Assembly: GCF_034479375.1 (NCBI RefSeq) | Contig: NZ_CP140155.1 | Span: 3,510,501 to 3,574,500 of the forward strand | Length of the DNA: 64,000 nt | DNA from: Rhodopseudomonas palustris | Lineage (GTDB): Bacteria > Pseudomonadota > Alphaproteobacteria > Rhizobiales > Xanthobacteraceae | Direction of reading: 5' to 3' | In this document: piece by piece, positions 54,101-62,300 of the stretch | Position numbering within the stretch: the first letter of the stretch is position 1 | How the letters are laid out: each line of letters begins with the position of its first letter | Position numbers and translations under genes: made by a program | The notes under the pieces: generated by a model | What the model saw: only the letters and a program-made list of their open reading frames with translations | The model's database searches: none | What the model was told of the DNA's origin: nothing

Positions 54101-55584
54101 GGCGTGCCGGCGTCGATCAGCGTCATCGAGGCGAAGTGGATGATGTCGGTGGCCGACAGCGCCGCCACGACGTCCGGCCGCGCCGGATTGCCGAGCGCGG
54201 TGATCTGCGCGCGCAGGGCGTCGAGATCGGCGCCGGGACGCACCGGTGCGCAGATCACCACCATGTTCTGTGTCTGCGGCGCGACGCGCGGCTCGAACTC
54301 CATGTCGAGCCGCCGCGGGAACGGGCCGACCCAGCCGATCGACCCCGAACTACCCGCGACCGTGCGCAGACCGGGCTGCTTCAGCAGCACACGAAAGACT
54401 TCGGTGATCTGCGCGGCCGCGACATGCATGCCGAGGCAGGCATGGGCGCCGTCGCCGAACATCAGGCCGGTGGCGTTCGGCCGGTCGGCGCGAAACGATC
54501 CGGGCGACACGAAAGCGCGCTTGTCGCGCAGCGCCGACATCGTCGCCACCATCAGCACCGAGCCGGCCTTGACGCGTCGCTGCCGGCTGGTGTTGTGGGC
54601 GATCACGCCGTCGGCCGTCGCGTAGCGCCACTGCCCCGGCGCCAGCGCCGGATTGAGCCGGCCGGCTTCGAGCAGGATCGCCTGCAGCCCGGCGGCATCG
54701 TCCCGGCCGGCGCAGGCGATCGCTTCCGCCCACTCCTTCGGCCGGCGCAGCAGCTCCTCCAGCATCTTGCCGGCGGCGAGCGTGTTGGTCGGGATGAAGC
54801 CGGTGACGAGGCCGACCAGAATGGCGCGGATCTCGTCCTCGGTGACGACGCCGTCACTCGCCTGCGCCACCAGGCGCCCGACCACGGTGTCGGTTTCCGG
54901 CGCGGCCTTCGCGCGGGCGATCGCGCGGTCGATCACGTCGCGGACCTGCGCGGCGCCGTTCAGCGCCAGCCGCCGCGTCGCGGCGTTGCCGAACGGATCG
55001 GCGAACAGCAGCGCCGAGATCGACATCGCCCATTCGGCGAAGGCGTCCGGATCCTCCGGTTCGAGGCCGAAATAACCGCAGCAGGTCTCGGTGGCGACCC
55101 GCGTCATCAGATCCTTCATCACGTCGATGCGGCCGCCTGAGGCGTCGATCAGGATCGTCGTGTAGTGCGCGGACAACTGCCTGATGCGGTCGAGATCGGC
55201 CGGGCGCAGCACGCTGCGAATGATGGCGTTCTGGCGGTCGTGCTCGGGGCCTTCGAGGCCGAGCACGAAATTGGTGCCGCCGGCGAGCTCGGTCATTTCC
55301 AGCCCGTAGGGCACCTCGTACAGGCCGGGCTGCGCCAGCACCTCGCGGACGTCGGCCTCGCGGGTGACGATCACCAGCCGGCCGAATTGCGGATTGGGTC
55401 GAAATTCGCGGAAGACGTACAGCGCCCCGCGCATCAGCCAGCCGAACGCCCGGCCGGTCCAGCGCTTCAGCGTGGTGTCGGCGCCGAGGTCGTCGAGATC
55501 GAACGGAAGGATCGGAGCGGGCGGGGCGGAAGCGGCGTCGGACTGGGCTTTCTTGATCGCGTCATAATACTTGAGCGTGAGCAT
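51133..55584 (-). CDS. Cytochrome P450 / DyP-type peroxidase fusion with central membrane segment
   Basis: 1483 residues in one frame; GAGG precedes ATG 55584 and the codon use is uniform. Residues 1-435 are a cytochrome P450: I-helix region LVTGFIPTNT (258-267), ExxR at Glu306-Arg309, heme-ligand Cys383 in MFGDGAHACLG. Residues about 440-640 are a helical/alpha-beta segment with IIHFASMTLIDAG. Two membrane helices follow at about 684-706 and 713-743. Residues 780-1000 contain a second, related segment (TIHKAKWFRPPGTDKLIFLA), and about 1000-1483 are a DyP-type peroxidase with the GFVDG motif (Asp1155) and proximal heme His1346 in GAHIRRANPR. Both heme sites look intact. Role unknown: perhaps a peroxide- or oxygen-dependent oxidation at the membrane. 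It lies 41 bp after, and is probably controlled by, the SARP-like gene. Confidence 0.92.
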   Translation of the reverse strand: MLTLKYYDAIKKAQSDAASAPPAPILPFDLDDLGADTTLKRWTGRAFGWLMRGALYVFREFRPNPQFGRLVIVTREADVREVLAQPGLYEVPYGLEMTELAGGTNFVLGLEGPEHDRQNAIIRSVLRPADLDRIRQLSAHYTTILIDASGGRIDVMKDLMTRVATETCCGYFGLEPEDPDAFAEWAMSISALLFADPFGNAATRRLALNGAAQVRDVIDRAIARAKAAPETDTVVGRLVAQASDGVVTEDEIRAILVGLVTGFIPTNTLAAGKMLEELLRRPKEWAEAIACAGRDDAAGLQAILLEAGRLNPALAPGQWRYATADGVIAHNTSRQRRVKAGSVLMVATMSALRDKRAFVSPGSFRADRPNATGLMFGDGAHACLGMHVAAAQITEVFRVLLKQPGLRTVAGSSGSIGWVGPFPRRLDMEFEPRVAPQTQNMVVICAPVRPGADLDALRAQITALGNPARPDVVAALSATDIIHFASMTLIDAGTPEQPAPHLLLELNVDGTPDGAIRAVVREAEQWLAPIFAQAEATAGAALADILRDNMLDLQTRPWGAIGLNFNGTPEFAVADIIRQRELAQFAQDAIEDYLENHACLGSRAMVALGYVRKLIRQDPELKRTIDQSPDSPRKARLQALFARGAAFTRYLIRPSRRRLAISDWVPRSGTDSLLSLLGSPTFRWVGAIVIALVLIASQAIYFAIEPYSDAAYIGRIALALVGGILLVALMLAALGGLFLLVLNYYESGDVPDDSDPDLAKVREIAASENHPGFIQNHITAVTALKPGWFRKLTLALSLWGIKELVTHWYRPGFVLNMGTIHKAKWFRPPGTDKLIFLANYDGSWESYLEDFVMKAHAGQSAAWSNGVGFPRTRFLILDGAQDGDRFKRWVRRQQVPTQFWFNRYPRLTTDEIRRNAMIHDGLVRAATDSAAQAWLDCFGSMTRPDYAIETPEVQALVFRAMGQLPYTATALLRLPADRAAGKAWLRAIMPEAGLLQDPSAPRPAVGAITFGDRPFTGGDAPHNVATFVAFSAQGLARLGLPARNANDGLTTFPTAFNIGMSQRANILRDTGPSGPQHWDWADAALDGNDDVAAADAALFVYGHSPEVCRAALDQHAALLGGRDALRYVVETSPPTVDVDGEPTTSLLYEHFGFVDGISQPVIKGTQRFAKGVADRDIVEPGEFILGYRNNQGYFPPSATVASRSDPANHLPILPDALPSRFPNFRSDTPAKPVRDFGRNGTFLAIRQFVQDVDGFRAFTEAKAQELSKYRDLAAVIGETPSAEWVAAKMMGRWRNGVPLVDKPNSTTFNTRRGKSRSDVRDPYDRDNDFAYGQDDPQGLHCPFGAHIRRANPRDSLQPDDPTQQQLTARHRLLRRGRSFETGQGDGKPEKGLLFVAVCADVERQFELVQQSWVSSPSFHGLSDEPDPIISSAPDDPAEKRVFTIPTAAGPLTLHGIHSYVTVKGGGYFFMPSRSALQYLIDLG

Positions 55585-55625
55585 CGGTCACCTCAACAAA
55601 CACATCAAAAATCGGGTTCGCCGAA

Positions 55626-57395
55626 TCAGTTCGGCAGAAATTGCGCGTCGCTGTCGTGACCGTCGCGCTCCAGCCAGTCCGCATCGCGGCCCGGCACCAT
55701 TTTCAGGCCTTCCACGAAATGGTCAATCCATGTTCTGTCGACGAACGGCAACCATTCGAGATATCGCCGGGAAAAATTCGGCTTGACAGCAAGTAATTCA
55801 TCGGTGGCGACGCGCGCGGCGGTGAGATGGCCGCTGCGCGCCAGCGCGTTGATCCTGAGCACGTGCGCGTACCAATAGGCCGGGCGGCGGGCCAGCGACA
55901 GCGAGGCGTGCTCGGCCGCCTCGGCCCAGCGGCCCAGCATGGTGTGCGACATCGCCAGTTCGCCCAGCGCATAGAAGATGTTCGGGTCGTTCGAACTCAG
56001 CCGCAGCGACGCCTTGAGGTGATCGATCGCCTTCGCCGGCTCGCCGGCGAGATTGTAGCAGCCGCCGAGCTGGGCGTGCGCCAGCGCGAGGCTCGGATTG
56101 AGCGCGATCGCATGCTGCAGCAGGGTCCTGGCCTCCTGCGGATGGCGCAGCCACATCTCGGCGATGCCGGCCAGCATGAAGCCGCGGCCGTCGTCGGGAT
56201 CGGCGAGGCTGGCCTCCTGCGCCAGCTTGCGCATCCGCAGGATCTGCTCCTGCGGCTGGCGTCCGGCCCAGATCGACCAGCCGAGCGCCGAGGTGGTCTG
56301 GATCAGCGCCTCGGCCGAGGCCGGATCGAGCGCCAGCGCGTCGGCGAACAGCTTCTGCGCCATTTCGGAGTCGGCGCGGGTCAGCCGGTTGAGGTGCCAG
56401 CGCCCCCGCCAGATCAGATCGCTGACGCCGAGCGCGTCCTGGCGCTTGTTGCGGATGCGGATCTGCTCGGCGTGCTCGATCCGGGTCTCGAGCTGCGCCA
56501 CCAGTTCGTTGACGAACTGCTCGAGTTCGTCGCGCAGCGCCGGCGATTGCAGCGTGAACCGCCGCGACCAGATCGCATAGCCGGTCGCCGCCTCCGACAG
56601 GCTGGCGGAGACGCCGAACGAGTCATAGGCGCGATACAGATGTCCCTCGATCAGATAATGCGCGCCGAGCCGCTGGCCGATCACCTTGCGGTCGATGGTG
56701 TCGGCGAAGGAGAAGCTCGAACTGCGCGCGATCACCGGCAGCCAGCGAATCCGCGACAGGCCGACGATCAGTTCTTCGCTGATGCCCTCGGCGAGATAGT
56801 CCAGCGTCTCGTCGCCGGTGACGTTGGTGAACGGCAGCACCGCGATCGCCTGATTACCGGTGAAGCCGACCGGCGGCTGGCTGGTATCGAGGATGTGGCT
56901 CGGCAGCCCGCCGGGCAATGGCGCGGCCGGCGACGGCGCGCGCGGCCCCCGCATCAGCCGCGTGCGTTGCTCGCGCAGCCAATCGCGGAAGCTGGCTTCG
57001 CCCGGAATATCGAAGCCTTCGAGAAACTCGCCGGCGGTTTTCGGATCGGCGTTGGGATCGAGCGCGTCGACGGAGATCAGGTCGAGCCGCAGGCGGACGC
57101 GGTCACGATCGCTGACCAGCAGCTCGAGATCGCCGCCATTCACAAGCTTTCGCAGATTCGACAATTCGCGGCGCAGACTGCCCGCCGCTTCGGAATGGCC
57201 GCGACTGCCCCACAATCGATCCTGCAGCCAGCCGCGGGTCCGCTCACCGTCACGCGACATCGCCAGCATGGCGATAACGGCCGTCCCCTTCTTGCTGGAG
57301 ATTTCGATGCGTTGACCGCCCGGCGTCGACAGTTCGAAAGGCCCCAGCAAGCTGACAGTAAAAAGCCCCGACGTCTCCGTCATATTCTCGATCAT
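55626..57395 (-). CDS. SARP-like DNA-binding regulator with TolB-N-like and TPR domains
   Basis: 589 residues from ATG 57395 (ATG 57383 also possible). The N-terminal 100 residues are an OmpR/SARP-type winged helix (FTVSLLGPFELSTPGGQRIE, RGWLQDRLWG, GSLRRELSNLRKLV). Residues about 178-290 match the module often joined to such regulators and to cyclases (IAVLPFTNVTGDETLDYLAE, GISEELIVGLSRIRWLPVIA). The C-terminal half is TPR helices (LALAHAQLGGCYNLAGEPAK, FYALGELAMSHTMLGRWAEA). A cytoplasmic transcription activator of unknown signal; the heptamer repeats just upstream are its likely binding sites. The P450-DyP gene follows on the same strand. Confidence 0.85.
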   Translation of the reverse strand: MIENMTETSGLFTVSLLGPFELSTPGGQRIEISSKKGTAVIAMLAMSRDGERTRGWLQDRLWGSRGHSEAAGSLRRELSNLRKLVNGGDLELLVSDRDRVRLRLDLISVDALDPNADPKTAGEFLEGFDIPGEASFRDWLREQRTRLMRGPRAPSPAAPLPGGLPSHILDTSQPPVGFTGNQAIAVLPFTNVTGDETLDYLAEGISEELIVGLSRIRWLPVIARSSSFSFADTIDRKVIGQRLGAHYLIEGHLYRAYDSFGVSASLSEAATGYAIWSRRFTLQSPALRDELEQFVNELVAQLETRIEHAEQIRIRNKRQDALGVSDLIWRGRWHLNRLTRADSEMAQKLFADALALDPASAEALIQTTSALGWSIWAGRQPQEQILRMRKLAQEASLADPDDGRGFMLAGIAEMWLRHPQEARTLLQHAIALNPSLALAHAQLGGCYNLAGEPAKAIDHLKASLRLSSNDPNIFYALGELAMSHTMLGRWAEAAEHASLSLARRPAYWYAHVLRINALARSGHLTAARVATDELLAVKPNFSRRYLEWLPFVDRTWIDHFVEGLKMVPGRDADWLERDGHDSDAQFLPN

Positions 57396-57420
57396 CCAAA
57401 TTCAACTCAGAATAGCATTT

Positions 57421-57449
57421 TTCACGCGTCTATCACGTGAATTTCACGC
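57421..57449 (-). promoter_or_regulatory. Three heptamer direct repeats at 11-bp spacing (putative SARP site)
   Basis: TTCACGC (57421-57427), ATCACGT (57432-57438) and TTCACGC (57443-57449) are spaced exactly 11 bp, one helical turn, just upstream of the SARP-like gene. SARP proteins typically bind heptamer direct repeats with 11- or 22-bp periodicity (family knowledge). Confidence 0.55.
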
Positions 57450-57570
57450 CGGAAACAGCTCGATAAGAAGACGAAGGGGAACGCGATAAGGAAAAATGCG
57501 GATGCGTTCTTCCACCGGACGAAATTTCCGGAGAGCACGCAGAGATGGCCGCTTGGTCGCGGGTTGGAGC

Positions 57571-57609
57571 TACTCGCAGCATGGATGCGAGTAACTCGCA
57601 TGATGAGTA
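57571..57609 (+). promoter_or_regulatory. ACTCGCA repeats with internal dyad upstream of the subtilase gene
   Basis: TACTCGCA (57571-57578) is complementary to TGCGAGTA (57586-57593), and ACTCGCA recurs at 57594-57600, 22 bp from the first, followed by GAGTA. It is 29-67 bp before the subtilase ATG, so it may be an operator in the 5' leader or promoter. Confidence 0.5.
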
Positions 57610-57637
57610 GCGGCAGAGTCAGGGCGGGCAGGGTGAA

Positions 57638-58606
57638 ATGGTAGGGGTAGCAGGAGCGGATTTCCAGCAGGAACTTCTGTTCGCGTTCGGTGGCGGAGAT
57701 CCGCAGATCACCATCGCGGTGCTGGATGGGCCGGTGGACCGCACGCATGATTGTTTTCGCGGCGCGCGGCTGGCGCCGCTCGACACCGCAGCCGGGGCGC
57801 GCTGCGCCGACGGACACGCCACCGCCCAGGGCACCCATATCGCCAGCCTGATCTTCGGCCAGCCCTGCAGCTCGGTCGAAGGCGTCGCGCCGCTGTGCCG
57901 CGGACTGAGCGTGCCGATCTTCGGCGACGACCGGCCGGACTGTTCGCAAGCCGACCTGGCGCAGGCGATCGTCATGGCGCTGGATCACGGCGCCCACGTC
58001 ATCCACATCAGCGGCGGCTTGTTCGAGGGGCGGCGGCAGCCGACCGCCGAACTCAGCGCGGCGGTCGCGCAATGCAACGACCACAACGCGCTGATCGTCG
58101 CCGGCGCCGGCCGCGACGGCTGCGCCAGCCTGCTGCGCCGCTGCGGCGCGACGAATCTTCTGCCGGTCGGCGCGATCGACAGACACGGCCGGCTGATCGG
58201 CGGCGGCGACGCCAGCCTGCACGAGATCGGCATCGCCGTGCCCGGCGCCAGACTGATCGGCGCGGCGCGGGAAGGCGGCATCAGCGAGCGCCGCGGCGCG
58301 AACTACTCCGCGGCGCTGATCGCCGGCATTGCCGGGCTGCTGCTCGGGGCGCAGACCGCCACCGGTCAGGCGCCGGACCCCGCCGCAGCGATCGAGGCGA
58401 TCCTCGGCAGCGCGACGCCGCGGCTCGCGGCGCGGACCGACGAGTGCCAGCGCGCCTGGATCGGGCGGGCGAATGTCGAGGCCGCAGCGGCCCGCCTCAC
58501 CGGCGTGATCTATGACAGCGCCGCCAACTCGCCGTTCGGACTTTGGCATCTGGCCCAGACCAATCCGCAATCATCGGTTCACGCCGCGTTCCGACCGCGA
58601 GCGTGA
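57638..58606 (+). CDS. Subtilase (S8), PatA-like, without signal peptide
   Basis: 322 residues; AGGG lies 6 bases before the ATG. The catalytic triad is readable: Asp30 (IAVLDGPVD), His67 (AQGTHIASLI), Ser224 (GANYSAALIAG). Substrate-cleft HISGG (123-127) is also present. At the oxyanion-hole position, normally Asn in 'AAGND/EG', it has Arg159 (VAGAGRDGC). Short, cytoplasmic and lacking a propeptide, it resembles the PatA-type maturation proteases of RiPP clusters, but no precursor peptide was found nearby. It is divergent from the SARP-like gene. Confidence 0.82.
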   Translation: MVGVAGADFQQELLFAFGGGDPQITIAVLDGPVDRTHDCFRGARLAPLDTAAGARCADGHATAQGTHIASLIFGQPCSSVEGVAPLCRGLSVPIFGDDRPDCSQADLAQAIVMALDHGAHVIHISGGLFEGRRQPTAELSAAVAQCNDHNALIVAGAGRDGCASLLRRCGATNLLPVGAIDRHGRLIGGGDASLHEIGIAVPGARLIGAAREGGISERRGANYSAALIAGIAGLLLGAQTATGQAPDPAAAIEAILGSATPRLAARTDECQRAWIGRANVEAAAARLTGVIYDSAANSPFGLWHLAQTNPQSSVHAAFRPRA

Positions 58607-58624
58607 TCGCACCACAAGGAGCGG

Positions 58625-59758
58625 TTACTTCGCGCCCTCGCCCGCGACGCCGCGCTCCGGCGCCAACGCCACGCCCTTGACCTGCGCGAACACGTCGAGG
58701 CCTTCGGCGAGCCGCAACTGATCCCACGACCGCCGCGTCACTCGCGCCAGCAGCCGGGCTCCCCGCCCATCCGGACCGAGCGCGAGCACGACGAGAATTT
58801 CGTTCGGACCGACCGGCGACGTGGCGACGATCCGCGCCGGCAGCGCATTGAGGATCGAGGTGCCGTGCGGCGCCTCGCGCGCGAGGCTGACATCGCCCGC
58901 GGCGATCCTGATCCGCCGGCGGTCGCCGGTCGCCACCGGCGCGGACGGCACCAGCAGGTGACCGCCGTCGATCCGCAGCGTCAGCAGGCCGTAGCCCGGA
59001 TCGTAAGCCTCCACGATGGCGTCGAAATTCACCGCCGCGTCGCGCGCTGTCGCCAGCGGCAGCGCCGGATCGCTCTGCAGTTCATGCAACGGGCCGGCCG
59101 CCAGAACCTTGCCGGCCCGCATCAGCACCAGATGATCGGCGAGGCGTTCGATCTCGGCCATGTCGTGGCTGACATAGATCACCGGCAGCGACAGCCGCGC
59201 ATGCAGACGCTCCAGGAACGGCAGGATTTCGTCCTTGGTCAGCCGGTCGAGCGCCGACAACGGCTCGTCCATCAGCAGCAGTTTCGGCTGCGACAGCAGC
59301 GCGCGGCCGATCGCGACGCGCTGGCGCTCGCCGCCGGACAGATTGCGCGGCGCGCGCTCGAGCAGCCGCGCCAGCCCGAGCAGGTCGATCACCTCGTCGA
59401 AGCCGATCGCGCCCGCGGTCGCGAGCGCGTCGCCGTGCGGCGCGCCGTACAGTAGATTGGCTTTCACCGACAGATGCTGGAACAGGCTGGCTTCCTGAAA
59501 CACGTAGCCGATCGGGCGCTGATGCGGCTTCAGGAAGATCGCGTCGTCCTGCCAGATGTCGCCGTCGACTTCGCAACGACTGCCGGGCAGACGCTGCAGC
59601 CCCGCCAGGCAGCGCAGCACCGTCGACTTGCCGCAACCGCTCGGACCGAACAGGCCGGTGATGCCGGTCGCCGGCACGCTGAACGCCGCATCGAGCGCGA
59701 AGCCGCCGAGCCGGCCGCGGAATTCGCCACGGATACTGCGCGGAGCGGTCGCCCTCAT
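58625..59758 (-). CDS. modC: Molybdate ABC transporter ATP-binding protein
   Basis: 377 residues; ATG overlaps the modB stop by 3 bases (ATGA). ABC ATPase with Walker [10 protein letters not shown], signature [17 protein letters not shown], Walker [13 protein letters not shown] and H-loop [10 protein letters not shown], followed by a regulatory Mop-like domain ([20 protein letters not shown]) typical of ModC. Powers uptake of molybdate at the inner membrane. Confidence 0.95.
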   Translation of the reverse strand: MRATAPRSIRGEFRGRLGGFALDAAFSVPATGITGLFGPSGCGKSTVLRCLAGLQRLPGSRCEVDGDIWQDDAIFLKPHQRPIGYVFQEASLFQHLSVKANLLYGAPHGDALATAGAIGFDEVIDLLGLARLLERAPRNLSGGERQRVAIGRALLSQPKLLLMDEPLSALDRLTKDEILPFLERLHARLSLPVIYVSHDMAEIERLADHLVLMRAGKVLAAGPLHELQSDPALPLATARDAAVNFDAIVEAYDPGYGLLTLRIDGGHLLVPSAPVATGDRRRIRIAAGDVSLAREAPHGTSILNALPARIVATSPVGPNEILVVLALGPDGRGARLLARVTRRSWDQLRLAEGLDVFAQVKGVALAPERGVAGEGAK

Positions 59759-60441
59759 CCGCGGATCCGCGCGGTGCGTTTTTCCAGCATCATCATGGTG
59801 AGGATCACCACGAAGGCGAACGCCGCCATGCCGCCGGCGAGGATATTGGCCTCACGCCATTGCGAGGTCTCGACATAGTCGTAGATCGCCACGCTCAGCA
59901 CCTTGGTGCTGCCCGGGATGTTGCCGCCGATCATCAGCACGATGCCGAACTCGCCGACGGTGTGGGCGAAGCCGAGCACCGCGCCGGCTAGAAAGCCCGG
60001 CCGCGCCAGCGGCACCGCCACCGTCCAGAACGCCTTCAGCGGCGAGGCGCGCAGCGTCGCGGCGACTTCCAGCGGCCGGTCGCCGATCGCGTCGAAGGCG
60101 TTGCGGATCGGCTGCACCACGAACGGCATCGAATAGATCACCGAGCCGAACACCAGCCCGCCGAACGTGAAGGCCAGCGTGCGTCCGCCCCACAGCGACG
60201 CCAGCGCGCCGCCCGGCCCGTCCGGCCCCATCAGGACCAAGAGATAAAAGCCGAGCACGGTCGGCGGCAGCACCAGCGGCATCGCCACGACGGCTGCGAC
60301 GCCCTCCTTCCACGCCGCCCTGGAGCGCGACAGCCACCACGCGATCGGCGTGCCGACGATCAGCAGGATGATCGTGGTGATGGCCGCGAGTTCGATGGTG
60401 AGCCACACCGGCTGCCAGATGTCGGGGGGGAGATTATGCAT
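59755..60441 (-). CDS. modB: Molybdate ABC transporter permease
   Basis: 228 residues, starting [20 protein letters not shown]. About five membrane helices and the EAA coupling loop ([20 protein letters not shown], then [15 protein letters not shown]) of ModB. Coupled by overlap to modC. The 146-bp gap from modA carries a palindromic repeat. Confidence 0.95.
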   Translation of the reverse strand: MHNLPPDIWQPVWLTIELAAITTIILLIVGTPIAWWLSRSRAAWKEGVAAVVAMPLVLPPTVLGFYLLVLMGPDGPGGALASLWGGRTLAFTFGGLVFGSVIYSMPFVVQPIRNAFDAIGDRPLEVAATLRASPLKAFWTVAVPLARPGFLAGAVLGFAHTVGEFGIVLMIGGNIPGSTKVLSVAIYDYVETSQWREANILAGGMAAFAFVVILTMMMLEKRTARIRG

Positions 60442-60484
60442 AAGTGATCAGGACTGAGGTGCTGAAGGAAACGAGGCCGTCCTC

Positions 60485-60566
60485 CGTCATTGCGAGCGAA
60501 GCGAAGCAATCCATGCGGCAAACACCGAACTGGATTGCTTCGTCGCTGCGCTCCTCGCAATGACGG
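60485..60566. repeat. Palindromic repeat in the modA-modB gap
   Basis: CCGTCATTGCGAG and CTCGCAATGACGG outer arms; AAGCAATCCA and TGGATTGCTT inner arms. Same family as 32504-32586 and 61383-61473. Confidence 0.88.
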
Positions 60567-60587
60567 AGAGGCTTCAGCATGACAGCG

Positions 60588-61346
60588 TCAGCTCACCTTG
60601 CCGGGCTCGTAGCCGTACTTTTCGATGATCGCGCGCGCCTCGGGGCCTTTCAGGAAGTCGATGAAGGCCTTGGCCGCGACATTGGCCTCGCCCTTCTTCA
60701 GCAGCACCGCGTCCTGGGTGATCGGCTTGTACAGAGTCTGCGGCACCATCCAGCGCGAGCCGTCCTTGTCGTTGATCACCTGCGACAGCGCGACGAAACC
60801 GACCTCGGCGTTGCCGGTCTGCACGAACTGATAGGCCTGAGTGATGTTGGCGCCCTCGACCAGCTTCGGCTTCAGCTCGGCGTCCAGCTTCAGCGCCTGC
60901 ATGGTTTCGACGGCGGCGGCGCCATAGGGCGCGGCGGTGGGGTTGCAGATCGACAGCTTGGCGAATTTGGCCTCCTTCAGCGTCTCCTCGCCCTTCACCA
61001 CGCCGGGCGATTTGCTCCACAGCACCAGCTTGCCGACCGCGTAGGTGAACCGGCTGCCCTTGACCCCGAGCGGGCTCTCCTCGAGCTTCTGCGGCCGCGC
61101 CGAGTCCGCCGACAGGAACACCTGGAACGGCGCGTCCTGGTTGATCTGGGTGAAGAACTGGCCGCTGGAGCCGAAGCTCAGGACCGCCTCGTGGCCGGTC
61201 TTCTTCTGGAACGCCGCGGCGATTTCCTTGGCGGCCTCGGTGAAGTTGGCGGCGACCGCGACATTGGTGGACGCGGCGAAGGCCTGACCGGCCGACAGGC
61301 CGACCGCGACGGCGCCGAACAGCGCGAGTTTGAGGACGTGTTTCAA
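60588..61346 (-). CDS. modA: Molybdate-binding periplasmic protein
   Basis: 252 residues from a TTG at 61346, preceded by AGGAG at 7 bases; this starts the signal peptide (LKHVLKLALFGAVAVGLSAG). A longer frame runs back through the palindromic repeat but is not coding. Binding-protein segments NVAVAANFTEAAKEIAAAFQ, SFGSSGQFFTQI and VGFVALSQV are typical of ModA. Captures molybdate (or tungstate) for ModBC. Confidence 0.93.
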   Translation of the reverse strand: MKHVLKLALFGAVAVGLSAGQAFAASTNVAVAANFTEAAKEIAAAFQKKTGHEAVLSFGSSGQFFTQINQDAPFQVFLSADSARPQKLEESPLGVKGSRFTYAVGKLVLWSKSPGVVKGEETLKEAKFAKLSICNPTAAPYGAAAVETMQALKLDAELKPKLVEGANITQAYQFVQTGNAEVGFVALSQVINDKDGSRWMVPQTLYKPITQDAVLLKKGEANVAAKAFIDFLKGPEARAIIEKYGYEPGKVS

Positions 61347-61382
61347 AGCATGTCTCCTAAGTGTGGACGATGAACTCTCATC

Positions 61383-61473
61383 CGTCATTGCGAGGAGGCG
61401 CAGCCGACGAAGCAATCCAGCCACTTGCACGGTGCTCCTGGATTGCTTCGTCGCTTCGCTCCTCGCAATGACG
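61383..61473. repeat. Palindromic repeat in the modE-modA gap
   Basis: CGTCATTGCGAGGAG and CTCCTCGCAATGACG outer arms; AAGCAATCCAG and CTGGATTGCTT inner arms. It occupies most of the 141-bp gap. Confidence 0.88.
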
Positions 61474-61487
61474 CGGATGCATGGGGA

Positions 61488-62279
61488 TCAATCAATGGCG
61501 ACGATGACGTGGGCGGCATCGAACAACGCGCAGGCCGGATCGCCGGGGGACAGCTTCATGTCGATGGCGCTGCGCGCGGTGATCGAGGCGGCCAGCGTCT
61601 TGTCGTCGCCGATGTCGAGCACGATCTCGGCATTGACGGCGGAGACGTCGGCGCGGCGGACCACGCCGCGCACGCAATTGCGCGCCGACACCATCGGCGC
61701 GGTGGCGCCCGGCGAGATCAGCACGAACGGCGCCTTGATCAGCACGATCACCTCGCGTCCGACCACGAGGCCCAGGCTGCGCACGCTCTCACTGGTCAGT
61801 AGTGCGTAGATCGTGGTGTCGGCCGACACCGCGACCGCGACCTCGGCGCTCAGGGTGTCGGAATTGATCTCGGTGATGGTGCCGCGGAGGGCGTTGCGGG
61901 CGCTGGTTTTCATGAAGAATCCGGAGACGAGATTGAGCGGGGAGATGCCGGTGCCGGCGAGGTCCGGCTCGATATTGCGGAATACCCGCGCCATCTCGGC
62001 CTCCAACCGGCCGAACGCCTCGATCACCCGCAGGCCGGTCGGCGTCAGCACCGCGCCGCCGCCGGCCTTGCCGCCGGTTCGGGTCTCCAGCAGCGGGCGG
62101 CCGAACATGTTGGTCATCGCGTCGAGCGCGTCCCACGCCGCCTTGTAGCTGAGGCCCGCCGCCTTGGCGCCGGCGGTGATGCTGCCCTCGCGCGCCACCG
62201 CCTGCAGCAGCCGGATGCGATCGCGGCCGACGCCGGAAATGTCCTTGGTCTTCAGGGTGACCGTGGCCTCGATTGACAT
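61488..62279 (-). CDS. modE: Molybdate-responsive regulator ModE
   Basis: 263 residues, usual ModE length. N-terminal winged HTH (SITAGAKAAGLSYKAAWDAL, then TRTGGKAGGGAVLTPTG) and two tandem Mop domains beginning SARNALRGTI and SARNCVRGVV, which bind molybdate and dimerise. In E. coli the molybdate-loaded form represses mod genes. It is first in the modE-A-B-C series and divergent from mop, with the operator between. Confidence 0.94.
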   Translation of the reverse strand: MSIEATVTLKTKDISGVGRDRIRLLQAVAREGSITAGAKAAGLSYKAAWDALDAMTNMFGRPLLETRTGGKAGGGAVLTPTGLRVIEAFGRLEAEMARVFRNIEPDLAGTGISPLNLVSGFFMKTSARNALRGTITEINSDTLSAEVAVAVSADTTIYALLTSESVRSLGLVVGREVIVLIKAPFVLISPGATAPMVSARNCVRGVVRRADVSAVNAEIVLDIGDDKTLAASITARSAIDMKLSPGDPACALFDAAHVIVAID

Positions 62280-62300
62280 AAAGACGGGCTCGCCGATGGT

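Noticed and set aside
57396..57637. Searched for a RiPP precursor peptide beside the PatA-like subtilase
   Set aside because: No short frame with ribosome site and a plausible leader/core was seen; the repeats there look regulatory.
61346..61430. In-frame N-terminal extension of modA
   Set aside because: It is translated palindromic repeat; the signal peptide and ribosome site fit TTG 61346.
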